A DNA stretch of 64,000 nt from Tumidithrix helvetica (GCF_965232925.1 NZ_CBDDRA010000001.1:248001-312000), one strand, 5' to 3'; positions 30,212 through 39,514 are shown, counted from the stretch's first letter. Program-made: numbers and translations. The notes: a model not told the origin generated them from the letters alone.

Positions 30212-32872
30212 ATGAACTCTTGGATTCTCTATGGTCTAGCTGTTTACGCCCTCCTGATTGGGAGCAACTATCTGATTGTCTATCAAAGGCTCTTAAAGAT
30301 AGTACTTCAATATTCATCCTACGAGCAGATTCAAGCCGAAGATATACCACCTGCCTTTATCGATGTGTTTCAGATTCAGATTGCAGAATTAGAAGCGATG
30401 GGCTTTGAGTTTTTAACCTATCTAAAGTTAAGCCCTAGCATTCCACTCAGCCCAAATCCTACCTATGGCATACTGCTTTGTCATCCTGAGTATCACACCT
30501 ATGCTGAAGTTTACTTTCGCCACCTTGCTGACCCTGCGAACCTATTTGATGTGGAGCTTTATAACCGCTTTGAGGACGGGACAACCCTATTGACCATGAG
30601 TGGGAAAGCTTATGGACTCATCGGCGATCTTCCCGACACGACGGTTTGGGATCCCTATGCAGTATCTATGGAGTATCAATGGCAAAGTCATTGTGACAAG
30701 GTAAGAGAGATTGGTAAATCATCAAGGACACTGACACTTGCTGAGTATATTGAAGATTTAGAAGTTAGAGGGAAGCGTTATATCGATCGCCTCCTAGAAC
30801 GGCAACAAATTTCGCTGGTTCCCGACAAAAAGAAGACTCAAGCATCATCTCAGCCTAGGTTTCAATTAAACTGGAAGTTTGCATGGCATCATGCGATTAA
30901 GCTCCGAAACGGCAACAGTAAAGCCGTTGCCATGCTCAAGAAACGGGCAGAGTTAGCTAAAGAGAATCCTAGCCTGCGGGTTGAGGTTCCAATTGAGCTA
31001 GAAATCGAGGGTTTCGATCGCATGCAGCAGGTCGAACAGGGAAGTATAAAACGCGGTTTCGGTATTTGGATATTTGTCGGCAGTTTAGTTGTCTTCCTGA
31101 TTTCGTTTTTGCCATGGTTCCCGAATGCTAGTGGGCTCCTCGTGTTAGTCGCTGTACTGTTTTTTCACGAGGCTGGACATTGGCTGGCGATGCGACTCTG
31201 CGGCTATACGAATACATCCGTATTTTTTATTCCACTGTTTGGGGCGGCGGCGACGGGTCGCAAACATGATGCTTCCGTCACAGAACAATTTATCGTTTTA
31301 TTGGCGGGTCCCTTACCAGGATTGTTAATTGGCTTAGGTCTGGCATTTGGTCTATCTCAAGGTGCGATCTATCCTCAATGGCTGACGGAAGCGATGTGGA
31401 TGGCGATCGGGCTCAATTTTGCCAATTTACTGCCGATTTATCCGCTCGATGGGGGCAGAATTGTCGATTTATTGATGTTCTCACGCTATCCATTTACTGA
31501 TGTCATCTTTAAGGTGATGGCAGTGGTGCTTTTCCTGTTTATTGCAGTCATGGATCGGACGGGAGGTTCTCTAATTGGGGCAATTGGCGTTGTCGTTGCG
31601 CTCTCGATTCCCAATAGTTGGCGCAGTGCCAAACTCGTAGCGAGTATTCGCAAGCAAGAGCAATTGCAAAAGGAAAGCGATTTGCCCGCCTCAAACAGGC
31701 CCCAGAATAAAGCCCAGAATCCCAGCCAACAGGAACTGCTCGCACAGATCTATGACGCCATGCGATCGCTGAAATTTAGCGACCTTACCTTTTACAAGCG
31801 CTACAATCTCGCGAAAGGCAGCCTACAACGCTTTCAAAATGTCCGATCGCGTCGATTTACCAGATTTAGTTTGGGCATCGTTTATCTAATCTGCTTGCTG
31901 GGAATGCCGATCGCCGCAATCGCGAAGTTTGGCAATACTTTAATCCCCTATGCCGAACTTGGAGAATTTAAAAAGGCGAAGCAACAGGCGAATCGTTATC
32001 AAAAAAAGATGTACGAGCAGAAGTTGGCTTTAGCAAATCAGATCCTTGCCGCCAATCCCAAAGATCGTCAAGCCTATCTCGACCGTGGTAATACCAAGTT
32101 AATCATTCAAGATTACAAGAATGCGATCGCTGACTATACAAAAGCGATCGAACTCAATCCTCAAGATGGTGATGGATACGTGCTGCGGGGAAGTGCGTGG
32201 ATATCCCTCAAAGACGATCGAAATGCACTCAAGGACTTTGACGCCGCCATCCGTTTAAATCCTAAAAACTTACTTGCCTATGAGGGACGAATTCAGTTGT
32301 TTTACGGGCAGCAAAAGTTTCCTGAGGCGCTCAAAGCGATCGACGATCTACTACGTATCGACCCTAATAATATCGATGCCTACGATATGCGAGGTTCCCT
32401 GCGGCAAATGCTAGGTGACACGGTAGGAGCAGAACAAGATACTAAAACGGCTGTGTTACTTTCCAAACAACAGGGTACGGACGAACCTACCCAAAAATCT
32501 TTCCTGCTCTCTAAAATAGAGACTGCGAATGCTTTGATTAAAGGCGATCCTACCGATCGCAAAGCCTATCTCGATCGCGGTGAAGCCTACCGTCAACTCA
32601 AACAATTTCAAGCTGCTCTTGACGATTTTAGCAAGGCGATCGCGCTCTATCCCAAAGATCCGACGGTTTATCTGCAACGAGGACGCACCTATATCACCAC
32701 AAAAGACAATGACAAAGCGATCGAAGATGCCGATCGGATCCTCGCGATCGATCCTCAAAATATCGAAGCCTATGGCTTGCGCAGCCAAGCCAAAAAAAAT
32801 AGTGGAGATGAGGAGGGGTTTAAGGCAGATATCCAAAAAGTTATCGAAATCAGAAAGCAACTTTATCAGTAA
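30212..32872 (+). CDS. site-2-type membrane metalloprotease fused to TPR repeats
   Basis: An 886-residue M50-like intramembrane protease. The zinc motif HEAGH is at 319-323, inside a membrane segment, and the second ligand lies in PLDGGR (Asp413). Several hydrophobic segments lie between about 280 and 470. The first 270 residues are soluble, with no recognised domain. After another membrane segment (about 545-565), the C-terminus (about 610-880) holds at least five TPR units (YLDRGNTKLIIQDYKNAIADY and similar). The next gene starts 6 bases downstream, so it is co-transcribed with the MacB-like permease. Site-2 proteases usually release membrane-bound regulators; its link to the exporter is by position only. 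Confidence 0.88.
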   Translation: MNSWILYGLAVYALLIGSNYLIVYQRLLKIVLQYSSYEQIQAEDIPPAFIDVFQIQIAELEAMGFEFLTYLKLSPSIPLSPNPTYGILLCHPEYHTYAEVYFRHLADPANLFDVELYNRFEDGTTLLTMSGKAYGLIGDLPDTTVWDPYAVSMEYQWQSHCDKVREIGKSSRTLTLAEYIEDLEVRGKRYIDRLLERQQISLVPDKKKTQASSQPRFQLNWKFAWHHAIKLRNGNSKAVAMLKKRAELAKENPSLRVEVPIELEIEGFDRMQQVEQGSIKRGFGIWIFVGSLVVFLISFLPWFPNASGLLVLVAVLFFHEAGHWLAMRLCGYTNTSVFFIPLFGAAATGRKHDASVTEQFIVLLAGPLPGLLIGLGLAFGLSQGAIYPQWLTEAMWMAIGLNFANLLPIYPLDGGRIVDLLMFSRYPFTDVIFKVMAVVLFLFIAVMDRTGGSLIGAIGVVVALSIPNSWRSAKLVASIRKQEQLQKESDLPASNRPQNKAQNPSQQELLAQIYDAMRSLKFSDLTFYKRYNLAKGSLQRFQNVRSRRFTRFSLGIVYLICLLGMPIAAIAKFGNTLIPYAELGEFKKAKQQANRYQKKMYEQKLALANQILAANPKDRQAYLDRGNTKLIIQDYKNAIADYTKAIELNPQDGDGYVLRGSAWISLKDDRNALKDFDAAIRLNPKNLLAYEGRIQLFYGQQKFPEALKAIDDLLRIDPNNIDAYDMRGSLRQMLGDTVGAEQDTKTAVLLSKQQGTDEPTQKSFLLSKIETANALIKGDPTDRKAYLDRGEAYRQLKQFQAALDDFSKAIALYPKDPTVYLQRGRTYITTKDNDKAIEDADRILAIDPQNIEAYGLRSQAKKNSGDEEGFKADIQKVIEIRKQLYQ

Positions 32873-32878
32873 TTCCCT

Positions 32879-34234
32879 ATGCTCAAACTGTTAAAACCAA
32901 AATCATCAAAGATGCCCGATCGCTTTCCCGACCTGCCGCGATCTCGTAAAATCTCAGTCTCCCTCAGCGAAGTCCTAGCGATGGCGATCGAATCCCTTTG
33001 GAGCAATCGACTGCGAACAGCACTAACCATGTTGGGTGTGATTATAGGTATTGCTTCCGTAATCTCTATTACCTCTGTAGGGCAAGGCGTGCAAAAGTCT
33101 ACGGAGCAACAGATTCAAGCTTTAGGTTCCAATTTGCTTTTGGTGACATCTGTATCTTCCAGAACAGGCGGCATCAGTTCAGGGGTCAACACTTCAACAT
33201 TAACGTGGGAAGATGCCAAAGCGATCTCTAAACAAGCTCCTGCGGTAATAGGACATACGGTTTACTTGCAGCGTCAGACACAGGTAGTTTATGGCGAAGA
33301 GAACACATCTACCCAAGTTCAAGGTACAGATTTAAATTTCTCGGAAGTTCGCAATATCAATCCTCAAGAAGGAAGATTTTTTAGTCAAGAAGAATTTGAT
33401 ACAGCAGCGGCAGTTGTGGCTTTAGGCACGAAAGTGCGAAATGATTTATTTTGTAGACCGATACAAGATGAGATCTATAACAGAAAAGTGCGTGATGACT
33501 TATTCTGTCGTCAAACAATTGGACAGGACGTTCGCATTCAAGGTTATCGCTATCGAGTGATTGGTGAAATGGAATCTAAGGGAAATACGGGAGGACAAGA
33601 CCAAGACGATCGCGTCTACATTCCTCTCAAAAACATGTCAGCTCGGATTGTCGGCAATAATTCGCTCTCAGGAATCTCGATCAGTGGCGTATGGCTGAAA
33701 GCAAGCGATGAAGAACAGTTATATGATGCCCAATTTCAGGTAACGAACTTACTCCGCCTCCGCCATAATATTCGCGCACGTCAACCTGATGATTTTCGGA
33801 TTACTAACCAAGCCGATATTATCAGCACCTTTACGAACATTGTGGGCTTATTTACGGTCATGATCGGTGCGATCGCGGGGATATCCCTACTCGTTGGCGG
33901 CATTGGCATTGCCAATATCATGCTAGTTTCCGTCGTGGAACGGACGCGAGAGATCGGCATTCGCAAAGCCGTGGGCGCAACCAAACGCGCAATTCTCAAC
34001 CAGTTTCTCACCGAGGCAGTGATTGTCTCTTGCTTTGGGGGCACGATTGGCATTGTATTTGGCATTGCGATCGCCTTTGGCGCAGCGACAATCTTTAACT
34101 TTCCCTTCATTGTTTCAGGATTATCCGTCGTGGTTGCCTTTGGTCTATCAATGTTGGTGGGACTAATCGCAGGCGTCGTTCCCGCTCGTAATGCCGCTCA
34201 GTTAGACCCTATTAACGCTTTACGCAGCGATTGA
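32879..34234 (+). CDS. MacB/FtsX-type ABC transporter permease
   Basis: Permease of a MacB-type exporter (451 aa) without a fused ATPase. The first transmembrane helix lies after an amphipathic start (RTALTMLGVIIGIASVISI), then comes a large periplasmic domain (about 75-320), then three C-terminal helices with the conserved REIGIRKAVGA motif. It works with the adaptor and with the ATPase encoded at 34411. The periplasmic domain contains an odd duplication: KVRNDLFC at 33431 and KVRDDLFC at 33485, 54 bases apart, which adds 18 residues where relatives have one such segment. The frame is intact. Confidence 0.92.
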   Translation: MLKLLKPKSSKMPDRFPDLPRSRKISVSLSEVLAMAIESLWSNRLRTALTMLGVIIGIASVISITSVGQGVQKSTEQQIQALGSNLLLVTSVSSRTGGISSGVNTSTLTWEDAKAISKQAPAVIGHTVYLQRQTQVVYGEENTSTQVQGTDLNFSEVRNINPQEGRFFSQEEFDTAAAVVALGTKVRNDLFCRPIQDEIYNRKVRDDLFCRQTIGQDVRIQGYRYRVIGEMESKGNTGGQDQDDRVYIPLKNMSARIVGNNSLSGISISGVWLKASDEEQLYDAQFQVTNLLRLRHNIRARQPDDFRITNQADIISTFTNIVGLFTVMIGAIAGISLLVGGIGIANIMLVSVVERTREIGIRKAVGATKRAILNQFLTEAVIVSCFGGTIGIVFGIAIAFGAATIFNFPFIVSGLSVVVAFGLSMLVGLIAGVVPARNAAQLDPINALRSD

Positions 34235-34410
34235 TTAAGAAGACCCCTCCCTAACCCTCCCCTAAAAGGAGAGGGAACTAAATTTCCAATCTCCCCCCTA
34301 CCCTGCGGGAAGTCGTTTCGCGGCTAGGGCAAGGGGGGATTAAGGGGGGTAAAAGCAGGGATTTATGTTAGGTGGCAATCCTTCACAGAATAGTTATAGG
34401 AGAATAGAAT
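34235..34410. repeat. intergenic hairpin repeat of CT/AG-rich type
   Basis: A CCCTCCC..GGAGAGGG stem-loop near 34250-34275 is followed by a longer stem whose arms are CT-rich (34289-34307) and AG-rich (34323-34341). The next start codon has AGGAG (34399-34403) upstream. Repeats of this kind are common in cyanobacterial spacers; within an operon it could tune distal expression. Confidence 0.6.
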
Positions 34411-35076
34411 ATGATTGAGATGGAGAGAATTACTAAAACCTATCGCTTGGGTGAAGTCGATGTTCCAGTTTTGAAGCGGATCGATCTATCCATTGCTGAA
34501 GGAGAATATGTAGCGATTATGGGTATGTCAGGCTCTGGCAAATCTACCCTGATGAATATCATCGGCTGTCTAGATCGCCCCTCTACAGGTCGCTACCTCT
34601 TAGAAGATAGAAATCTTACCAGCATGGATGATGACGAACTCGCCTACATTCGCAATCGCCGTATTGGGTTTGTATTTCAGCAGTTTAACCTGCTGGCGCG
34701 TTCCACAGCCCTTGAGAACGTGATGTTACCGATGATCTATGCCAGCGTGCCTAAAGCGCAACGCCGCAAACAAGCCGCCGAAGCCTTGACAATGGTGGGT
34801 TTAAGCGATCGCATGAGCAATCGTCCCAGTCAACTTTCGGGAGGCCAGCAGCAACGGGTAGCGATCGCGCGGGCTTTGGTCAATCGACCTGCACTGGTTC
34901 TTGCCGATGAGCCAACGGGAGCCCTAGACACCCACACTTCTCAAGAGGTGATGAAATTACTCACCGAACTGAACGATCGCGGCATCACCATCGTAATTGT
35001 CACCCACGAACCCGATATCGCCGCCCAAACCAAACGTATCATTCGCGTGCAAGATGGATTAATTACCTCAAGTTAA
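34411..35076 (+). CDS. MacB/LolD-type ABC transporter ATP-binding protein
   Basis: ATPase partner of the upstream permease (221 aa). Walker A GMSGSGKST, Q-loop FQQFNLLARST, signature LSGGQQQRVAIARA, Walker B LVLADEPTGALD and H-loop VTHE are all intact. The TxxY-containing N-terminus (MIEMERITKTYRLGEV) is typical of the MacB/LolD/FtsE class. AGGAG lies upstream of the ATG. A decayed copy of its Walker B segment lies 0.9 kb downstream, at 35816-35896. Confidence 0.93.
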   Translation: MIEMERITKTYRLGEVDVPVLKRIDLSIAEGEYVAIMGMSGSGKSTLMNIIGCLDRPSTGRYLLEDRNLTSMDDDELAYIRNRRIGFVFQQFNLLARSTALENVMLPMIYASVPKAQRRKQAAEALTMVGLSDRMSNRPSQLSGGQQQRVAIARALVNRPALVLADEPTGALDTHTSQEVMKLLTELNDRGITIVIVTHEPDIAAQTKRIIRVQDGLITSS

Positions 35077-35154
35077 AAATAGGCTAGAATCGGTAAATCT
35101 TGATCGATTTTTTTAAAATTATGGAACTAAGTACTCAAATATAGGAAGAAAATA

Positions 35155-35487
35155 ATGAAGGTCACACTTGAACGTTATATTGAGATTGCGCCTGAGATTC
35201 GCGGTGGTAAACCACGCATTGCTGGTAGACGTATCACGGTTGCCGATGTAGCGATCGCTTATCTACGCTTGGGACAGTCACTCGAAGAAGTTGCCGTAGA
35301 ATACGATCTCACTTTAGCAGAAGTGTATGCTGCGATGTCGTTTTATTATGACAATAAAGAGGCTATTGATCAGAGTATTCAAGCTTCTGAAGCTTTTGCA
35401 GATTCCCTGCGTCCTATTTATCCTTCTGTTTTGCAAGAAAAAATCAAAGTATTAAGGAATGTCAGAACGGATTCGTTACCATCTTGA
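35155..35487 (+). CDS. DUF433 antitoxin-like protein
   Basis: A 110-residue DUF433 protein, the predicted antitoxin of a type II-like pair. The conserved core is PEIRGGKPRIAGRRITVADVA with LGQSLEEVAVEYDLTLAEVYAAM, a small winged-helix-like domain expected to bind DNA and the partner. Its 3' end overlaps the next gene by 29 bases, implying translational coupling. Position between intact and decayed ABC ATPase sequence suggests the pair was inserted there. Confidence 0.88.
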   Translation: MKVTLERYIEIAPEIRGGKPRIAGRRITVADVAIAYLRLGQSLEEVAVEYDLTLAEVYAAMSFYYDNKEAIDQSIQASEAFADSLRPIYPSVLQEKIKVLRNVRTDSLPS

Positions 35488-35794
35488 TGAAAATGTCAAT
35501 CGTGCGATCGCTCAGGGTTTGAGGAGCGCTGGAATTGATGTTACCACTCCACGAGAGGTCGGGTTACTTGGCAAAAGTGATATGGAACACTTGATGTTTG
35601 CGAATACTCAAAAACGAATTCTTATCACCCATGATGACGATTTGTTGGTGATAGCGCATCATGGTCATGAGCATCATGGAATTGCTTATTGTCGTAAAGA
35701 TGCTCGTTCTACTGGCAATATTATCAGAACGCTAATATTGCTTTATGAAGTTGCTTCTTCTGACGAAATGATGGGCAAAATAGAGTATTTGTAA
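35459..35794 (+). CDS. DUF5615 PIN-like toxin
   Basis: A 111-residue PIN-like protein (DUF5615), the predicted RNase toxin of the pair. Acidic residues expected at the active site are visible: Asp and Glu of HLDENVN near the start, Asp in KSDMEH, and Asp residues of THDDDLL. It overlaps the DUF433 gene by 29 bases. Target RNA and toxicity are unknown; such pairs are very common in cyanobacteria. Confidence 0.88.
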   Translation: MSERIRYHLDENVNRAIAQGLRSAGIDVTTPREVGLLGKSDMEHLMFANTQKRILITHDDDLLVIAHHGHEHHGIAYCRKDARSTGNIIRTLILLYEVASSDEMMGKIEYL

Positions 35795-35815
35795 TTTGCT
35801 TAGGTACTCTCACAG

Positions 35816-35896
35816 GTGAATAGACCTGCACGGGTTCTCGCGGATGAGCTAACTGGAGCCTTTGACATACAAACTTCCCATGAGGTGATGGAGCTC
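35816..35896 (+). pseudogene. relic of a MacB/LolD-type ABC ATPase gene
   Basis: These 27 codons read VNRPARVLADELTG and onward. They match the intact ATPase at 34879-34959 in 20 of 27 positions, covering Walker B and the D-loop, with the Pro of DEPTG lost. No start, Walker A or continuation is present. It appears to be the remains of a tandem copy. Confidence 0.75.
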
Positions 35897-35903
35897 GCGA
35901 TGC

Positions 35904-36941
35904 TTATTCCTGCTTGAGCAAAATCCACGGATGCTCTACTTCTGCAAATATTCCACAAGCCAAGAGTTCGCTACGAGTACGGTTCTGCGCTGCGATTAAA
36001 TGCATAAATTTTTCGATTTGGTCAAAATTGGTTTGGTGCGGCAGATGTTGATTGAGAAATTGTCGGATGATTCGACGCTGCAAAGCTATGGGCTGTGCTT
36101 GTAATCGCACGCGATCGACCCGAGGTGGAAAATCCTCTCCAGATTTAGCTTCCAGATTTACATCTTGATGGAATTCTATAGGCATGTTGTGCCAAAACTG
36201 AGCGGCTTGTTGCTCTAGATAAGCAACATCTTCCTGTAAGATTTCTGCCGTTTGTGCCAAGGCTTTTTCTAGCTGAGGATTAAAGTGCTGGCACAGATAG
36301 GGAATCAGTTCTTGGCGAATGCGGTTGCGGCGATAGGTGAGACTGTCATTAGTACTATCTAGCCAGATTGGTAGCGCCATCTCTTGGCAAAACTGGGCAG
36401 TTTGATCGCGGCTGATATCGAGCAAAGGTCTGACGAGCTGGATATTTGGGGTTAAACTCCGCCGCCATCTTAGAGATGCTAATCCATCTGCCCCACTCCC
36501 CCGCATCAGATTATATAAAACAGTTTCAGCCCGATCGCTTTGTGTGTGTCCTGTAACGATATATGCACAGGCAGCGACTTCTGCCATTTCTACCAGCATG
36601 GCATAACGCCATGTCCTCGCCTCTGCCTCATTGCGAAGTGGGGTTTGGGCAGTCCGTAGATAAAAAGGCAAGCCCCAACCCTCGGCAATTTTTTGCACAT
36701 GTTGTGCATTTGCCGTTGAGTCTGGACGCCATTGATGGTCGCAGTGCGCGATCGCGAGTTGCCATTGCCACTTAGGTTGCACGAGCAAAAGTAACTGCGC
36801 CAAACACAGCGAATCTTGCCCCCCTGATACAGCAATCAGGATCTTTGCGCCTTGCGGTAAGAGGCTAAGCGGCGATTCTTTGCAGGATGCGTCCCGCCGC
36901 AGCGATCGGTTTAATTTCGCTCGTAGCAATTTACGAATCAT
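35904..36941 (-). CDS. tilS: tRNA(Ile)-lysidine synthase
   Basis: TilS (345 aa) attaches lysine to C34 of tRNA-Ile(CAU), changing its codon from AUG to AUA; it is essential in bacteria. The PP-loop ATP motif SGGQDS is at 39-44, and the downstream signature (TGHTQSDRAETVLYNLMRGSG, SLTYRRNRIRQEL) is clear. The length suits a short TilS without the large C-terminal domains. A copy of the dispersed repeat (36870-36900) sits in the N-terminal lead, encoding RRDASCKES just ahead of the Rossmann fold, where an insertion would be harmless. Confidence 0.93.
   Translation of the reverse strand: MIRKLLRAKLNRSLRRDASCKESPLSLLPQGAKILIAVSGGQDSLCLAQLLLLVQPKWQWQLAIAHCDHQWRPDSTANAQHVQKIAEGWGLPFYLRTAQTPLRNEAEARTWRYAMLVEMAEVAACAYIVTGHTQSDRAETVLYNLMRGSGADGLASLRWRRSLTPNIQLVRPLLDISRDQTAQFCQEMALPIWLDSTNDSLTYRRNRIRQELIPYLCQHFNPQLEKALAQTAEILQEDVAYLEQQAAQFWHNMPIEFHQDVNLEAKSGEDFPPRVDRVRLQAQPIALQRRIIRQFLNQHLPHQTNFDQIEKFMHLIAAQNRTRSELLACGIFAEVEHPWILLKQE
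36870..36900. repeat. dispersed repeat, copy 3 (inside tilS)
   Basis: Reverse-strand copy of the repeat seen at 23081 and 25327, with one mismatch in the shared core. It is in frame within the first 25 codons of tilS. Confidence 0.85.
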
Positions 36942-37024
36942 TCAGCATTCAGTTATCCCTACTGCGATCGTACCAAGAAGGTAATTAGCTATTTGCTATT
37001 CGCTCTTAGCCATTAGCCTTTTGA

Positions 37025-37057
37025 AACTGTTAACTGACAACTGTTAACTGACAACTG
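37025..37057. repeat. 14-bp tandem repeat between tilS and the next gene
   Basis: AACTGTTAACTGAC is present twice, at 37025 and 37039, plus a five-base stub. Such TTAACTG stretches are common in cyanobacterial spacers. Confidence 0.85.
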
Positions 37058-37059
37058 AA

Positions 37060-37743
37060 TTATCCGATCGCCCCTCTCAAATTGCGTAACGTCTCACTAA
37101 TTGCTTTAAAATCCGAATTTTGAGCAAGTGCCGCTAAAACTTGAGGGCTGCTCTCATCAATGATGAGGTTATAGATCGCGATCGCCTTAACCAGTTTGTC
37201 AGTATTGACGTTTACCGTCGTGCTTGAGGCAGTCGGTACAACATCAGCTACTAGGGGATTTACGCCCAGTACAGACAATGACCTAGTTTGTCTAGAGAGC
37301 AAGCCAGATCCGCTATCTAACACAGACACAGGTAAAGTTTGCAATCTGCTAGAAGTCGTTGTAGTTTCGCTCAGCAATCCAGCTAAAACTTCGAGCAGTG
37401 CAGCTGAGGATTCAGAAGAAATGCCTAAGCTCTGAAATAACTTTGCCAACTGTGCCTGATCGCTGGGAGTAGGACTTACCAAAAACCTAGCGAGTAATTG
37501 CGAATTTGCCCCACCTGCCCGTAACTCGGCCAATTTCGCTTGGGCAACTTCTTTGAGCTTGGCTAAAATCAGCGGATCGCTGAGTAAACCTCGAAATCCA
37601 GGGGTGGTGGTTAAACTAGAAAAATTTTGAATGACTGGCTCTGTTCCCGCACGAACTGGTAAGACAAATAAGGTATTTGCCAACGTCCCAAATAGCGTTC
37701 CAAGGCACAAGCTAACAGCAAAACGTAAAGATAGTTTTTTCAT
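37060..37743 (-). CDS. exported protein of unknown function
   Basis: A 227-residue protein that I do not recognise. It has a clear signal peptide (MKKLSLRFAVSLCLGTLFG, then VLPVRAG as the cleavage region). The mature part looks helical and rich in Ala, Leu and Ser, with no cysteines or catalytic motif seen. It is transcribed leftward, with 50 bases to the next upstream gene (37794-38882), which is also exported, so the two may form an operon for periplasmic or outer-membrane products. Confidence 0.75.
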   Translation of the reverse strand: MKKLSLRFAVSLCLGTLFGTLANTLFVLPVRAGTEPVIQNFSSLTTTPGFRGLLSDPLILAKLKEVAQAKLAELRAGGANSQLLARFLVSPTPSDQAQLAKLFQSLGISSESSAALLEVLAGLLSETTTTSSRLQTLPVSVLDSGSGLLSRQTRSLSVLGVNPLVADVVPTASSTTVNVNTDKLVKAIAIYNLIIDESSPQVLAALAQNSDFKAISETLRNLRGAIG

Positions 37744-37793
37744 AGTGCGATCGACCTAAGCTAAATGAATTCAAAAGTTAGGTGTATTACAAC

Positions 37794-38882
37794 CTAAAAG
37801 CGAGGTGAGAAATTAAATCCGTAGGTAAGCCCCAGGATAAATTGCGATCCAGCAGTACTACTATTCCCAATATCAGAATAGATCGCATTAATATTTAAAG
37901 GAATAGAAGGACTAGGGACAAAAGATAGCCCGACATTTAAGCCTTGTCCTGTCCAACCCGTGCTAAGTGCAACTTGGGGGTGTAACTGGACACCAACGCT
38001 ACCAAATACTCCTACTCCACCAGTAGTTTTTTGCAGTGACTCTGGACGATAGACACCGCCACCCACACCGACTGAAACCGTCACAGGGAAATTATATTTG
38101 GGATCTTCAGGTCTTAACAAAAATGCACTGGTTACAACACCATAAACCGAAGAGGGGGTTCCGCCTGCATTCGACCCATAGTTAGCGAAATTTGTCCAGC
38201 CCACAGCCGCTGCAACTTGCAGACGATCTGATTCAAATACCATGCGGTGCAATTTGAGATCAAACGTACCATTTGAGGCAAAGTTACGAATGCTGGTTAG
38301 GTTATAGGTAGCTTCTACACCAACCGCTTTGCGCGAGTCACCCACACCCGCCCCGATCGCAAAGCTACCATCAACCGTATCGCGCGCTTTGCCTGCGGTA
38401 GCGCCAAATAGCCCCAAATAGACATCCCCAAGGTTTGCCCCAAATCCACTTGGAATGCCCCCAGGGCTAGAGCTAGGAAAATAAACATTGGCAGGAGAAC
38501 CAAACTTAGCATCTCCGTCTAAGGGTGGGATTTTTAAGTCTTGACGCAGCCTGTTTGTCTCTTCTGGGTTAGGGCTGTCTGTCTGGGCTAAAAACTGCTG
38601 GGTATCGCCAAGCCTGCGGGAATTGGGGTCTACGTAATTTTCATTTGCAGGGTTAACCTCTTGTCCAACCTCTAAATCGGGAACTGCTGATTTAGAAATG
38701 TTGAGCTTAATCGTGGGTGAAACTGGTATAGCTCCTGATGTCACGCGATCGCTAGGCTTTGAATTATTTACCCTATTTCCATTGTGTTTAAGGGCAGATT
38801 GGGCATGGGCTTCTAAAGCACCATACATAGATACAAGTCCCACAAATGTGAGGGACAAGCCACTTTTGATCAAGAATTTCAT
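37794..38882 (-). CDS. exported beta-rich outer-membrane-like protein
   Basis: A 362-residue protein. I chose the ATG at 38882 because it has GAGGAG upstream and starts a normal signal peptide (MKFLIKSGLSLTFVGLVSM, AHAQS); a longer frame from 38957 would bury it. After a polar, disordered stretch (about 30-110), the rest alternates glycine-rich strands (ANLGDVYLGLFGA, VGVGGGVYRP, FILGLTYGFNFSPRF) and ends in an aromatic-R-F terminus. That is the pattern of an outer-membrane beta-barrel. The function is unknown. Confidence 0.75.
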   Translation of the reverse strand: MKFLIKSGLSLTFVGLVSMYGALEAHAQSALKHNGNRVNNSKPSDRVTSGAIPVSPTIKLNISKSAVPDLEVGQEVNPANENYVDPNSRRLGDTQQFLAQTDSPNPEETNRLRQDLKIPPLDGDAKFGSPANVYFPSSSPGGIPSGFGANLGDVYLGLFGATAGKARDTVDGSFAIGAGVGDSRKAVGVEATYNLTSIRNFASNGTFDLKLHRMVFESDRLQVAAAVGWTNFANYGSNAGGTPSSVYGVVTSAFLLRPEDPKYNFPVTVSVGVGGGVYRPESLQKTTGGVGVFGSVGVQLHPQVALSTGWTGQGLNVGLSFVPSPSIPLNINAIYSDIGNSSTAGSQFILGLTYGFNFSPRF

Positions 38883-39514
38883 TGTGCTCTCCTCAATAGC
38901 CGCAAGGCTTATCTCAATTAACCAAGTTGTTTTACGCAGCCGAGACTCAACACACAATGCTTGAAATAAGCAAAAAACAGGCGCTAAAAAACGTTAGCTT
39001 CTGTTCTCTTTGCTAGTTTTTATTTTTAGAACACTCAACACAAAATGCTTTTGTACAAGGAGAAACTTCGACGATATAGATAGTTTCTTGGATGTTACCT
39101 TGTATCTAGTTTGGTAAGGGAGAAATCCTTAAATACTTCGCTTAAAGATTTACTTTGGAATTTTATTTTTGCCACCCTTGGCTACCCCTTACACTTGCTA
39201 CAAAAATTGATTAACTATGACTTTTGTAGTAAAAAACACTCAACTCTACACCATTTTATCACGAAATAAGATTATTTCATGTTGACAAAATCGGTTTGCG
39301 TGGAGCCGACACTTATGTATTGCATCGCAGTGAGGATAAAACTTGAAATTTCATATTTTGGCGCACAAAATGCGATCGCGCTAAACGGCTAAGGCTTTCA
39401 TAGGGTTTGCGAAATCTGATCGTAATTTTGAACACATAATTGATAAGCAGTGATAGAATCAGAAACGCTGACAAATTTACTAAAGCATCCCTACACATAC
39501 TGAGAAATACTGCT
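38883..39514. other. divergent intergenic region upstream of rpsJ
   Basis: About 630 bases without a convincing gene. The near-identical 18-mer ACTCAACACAnAATGCTT occurs at 38945-38962 and 39033-39050 (one difference) and could be an operator or a decayed repeat. TTGACA occurs near 39283 but I found no convincing -10 at the right spacing. Confidence 0.55.
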
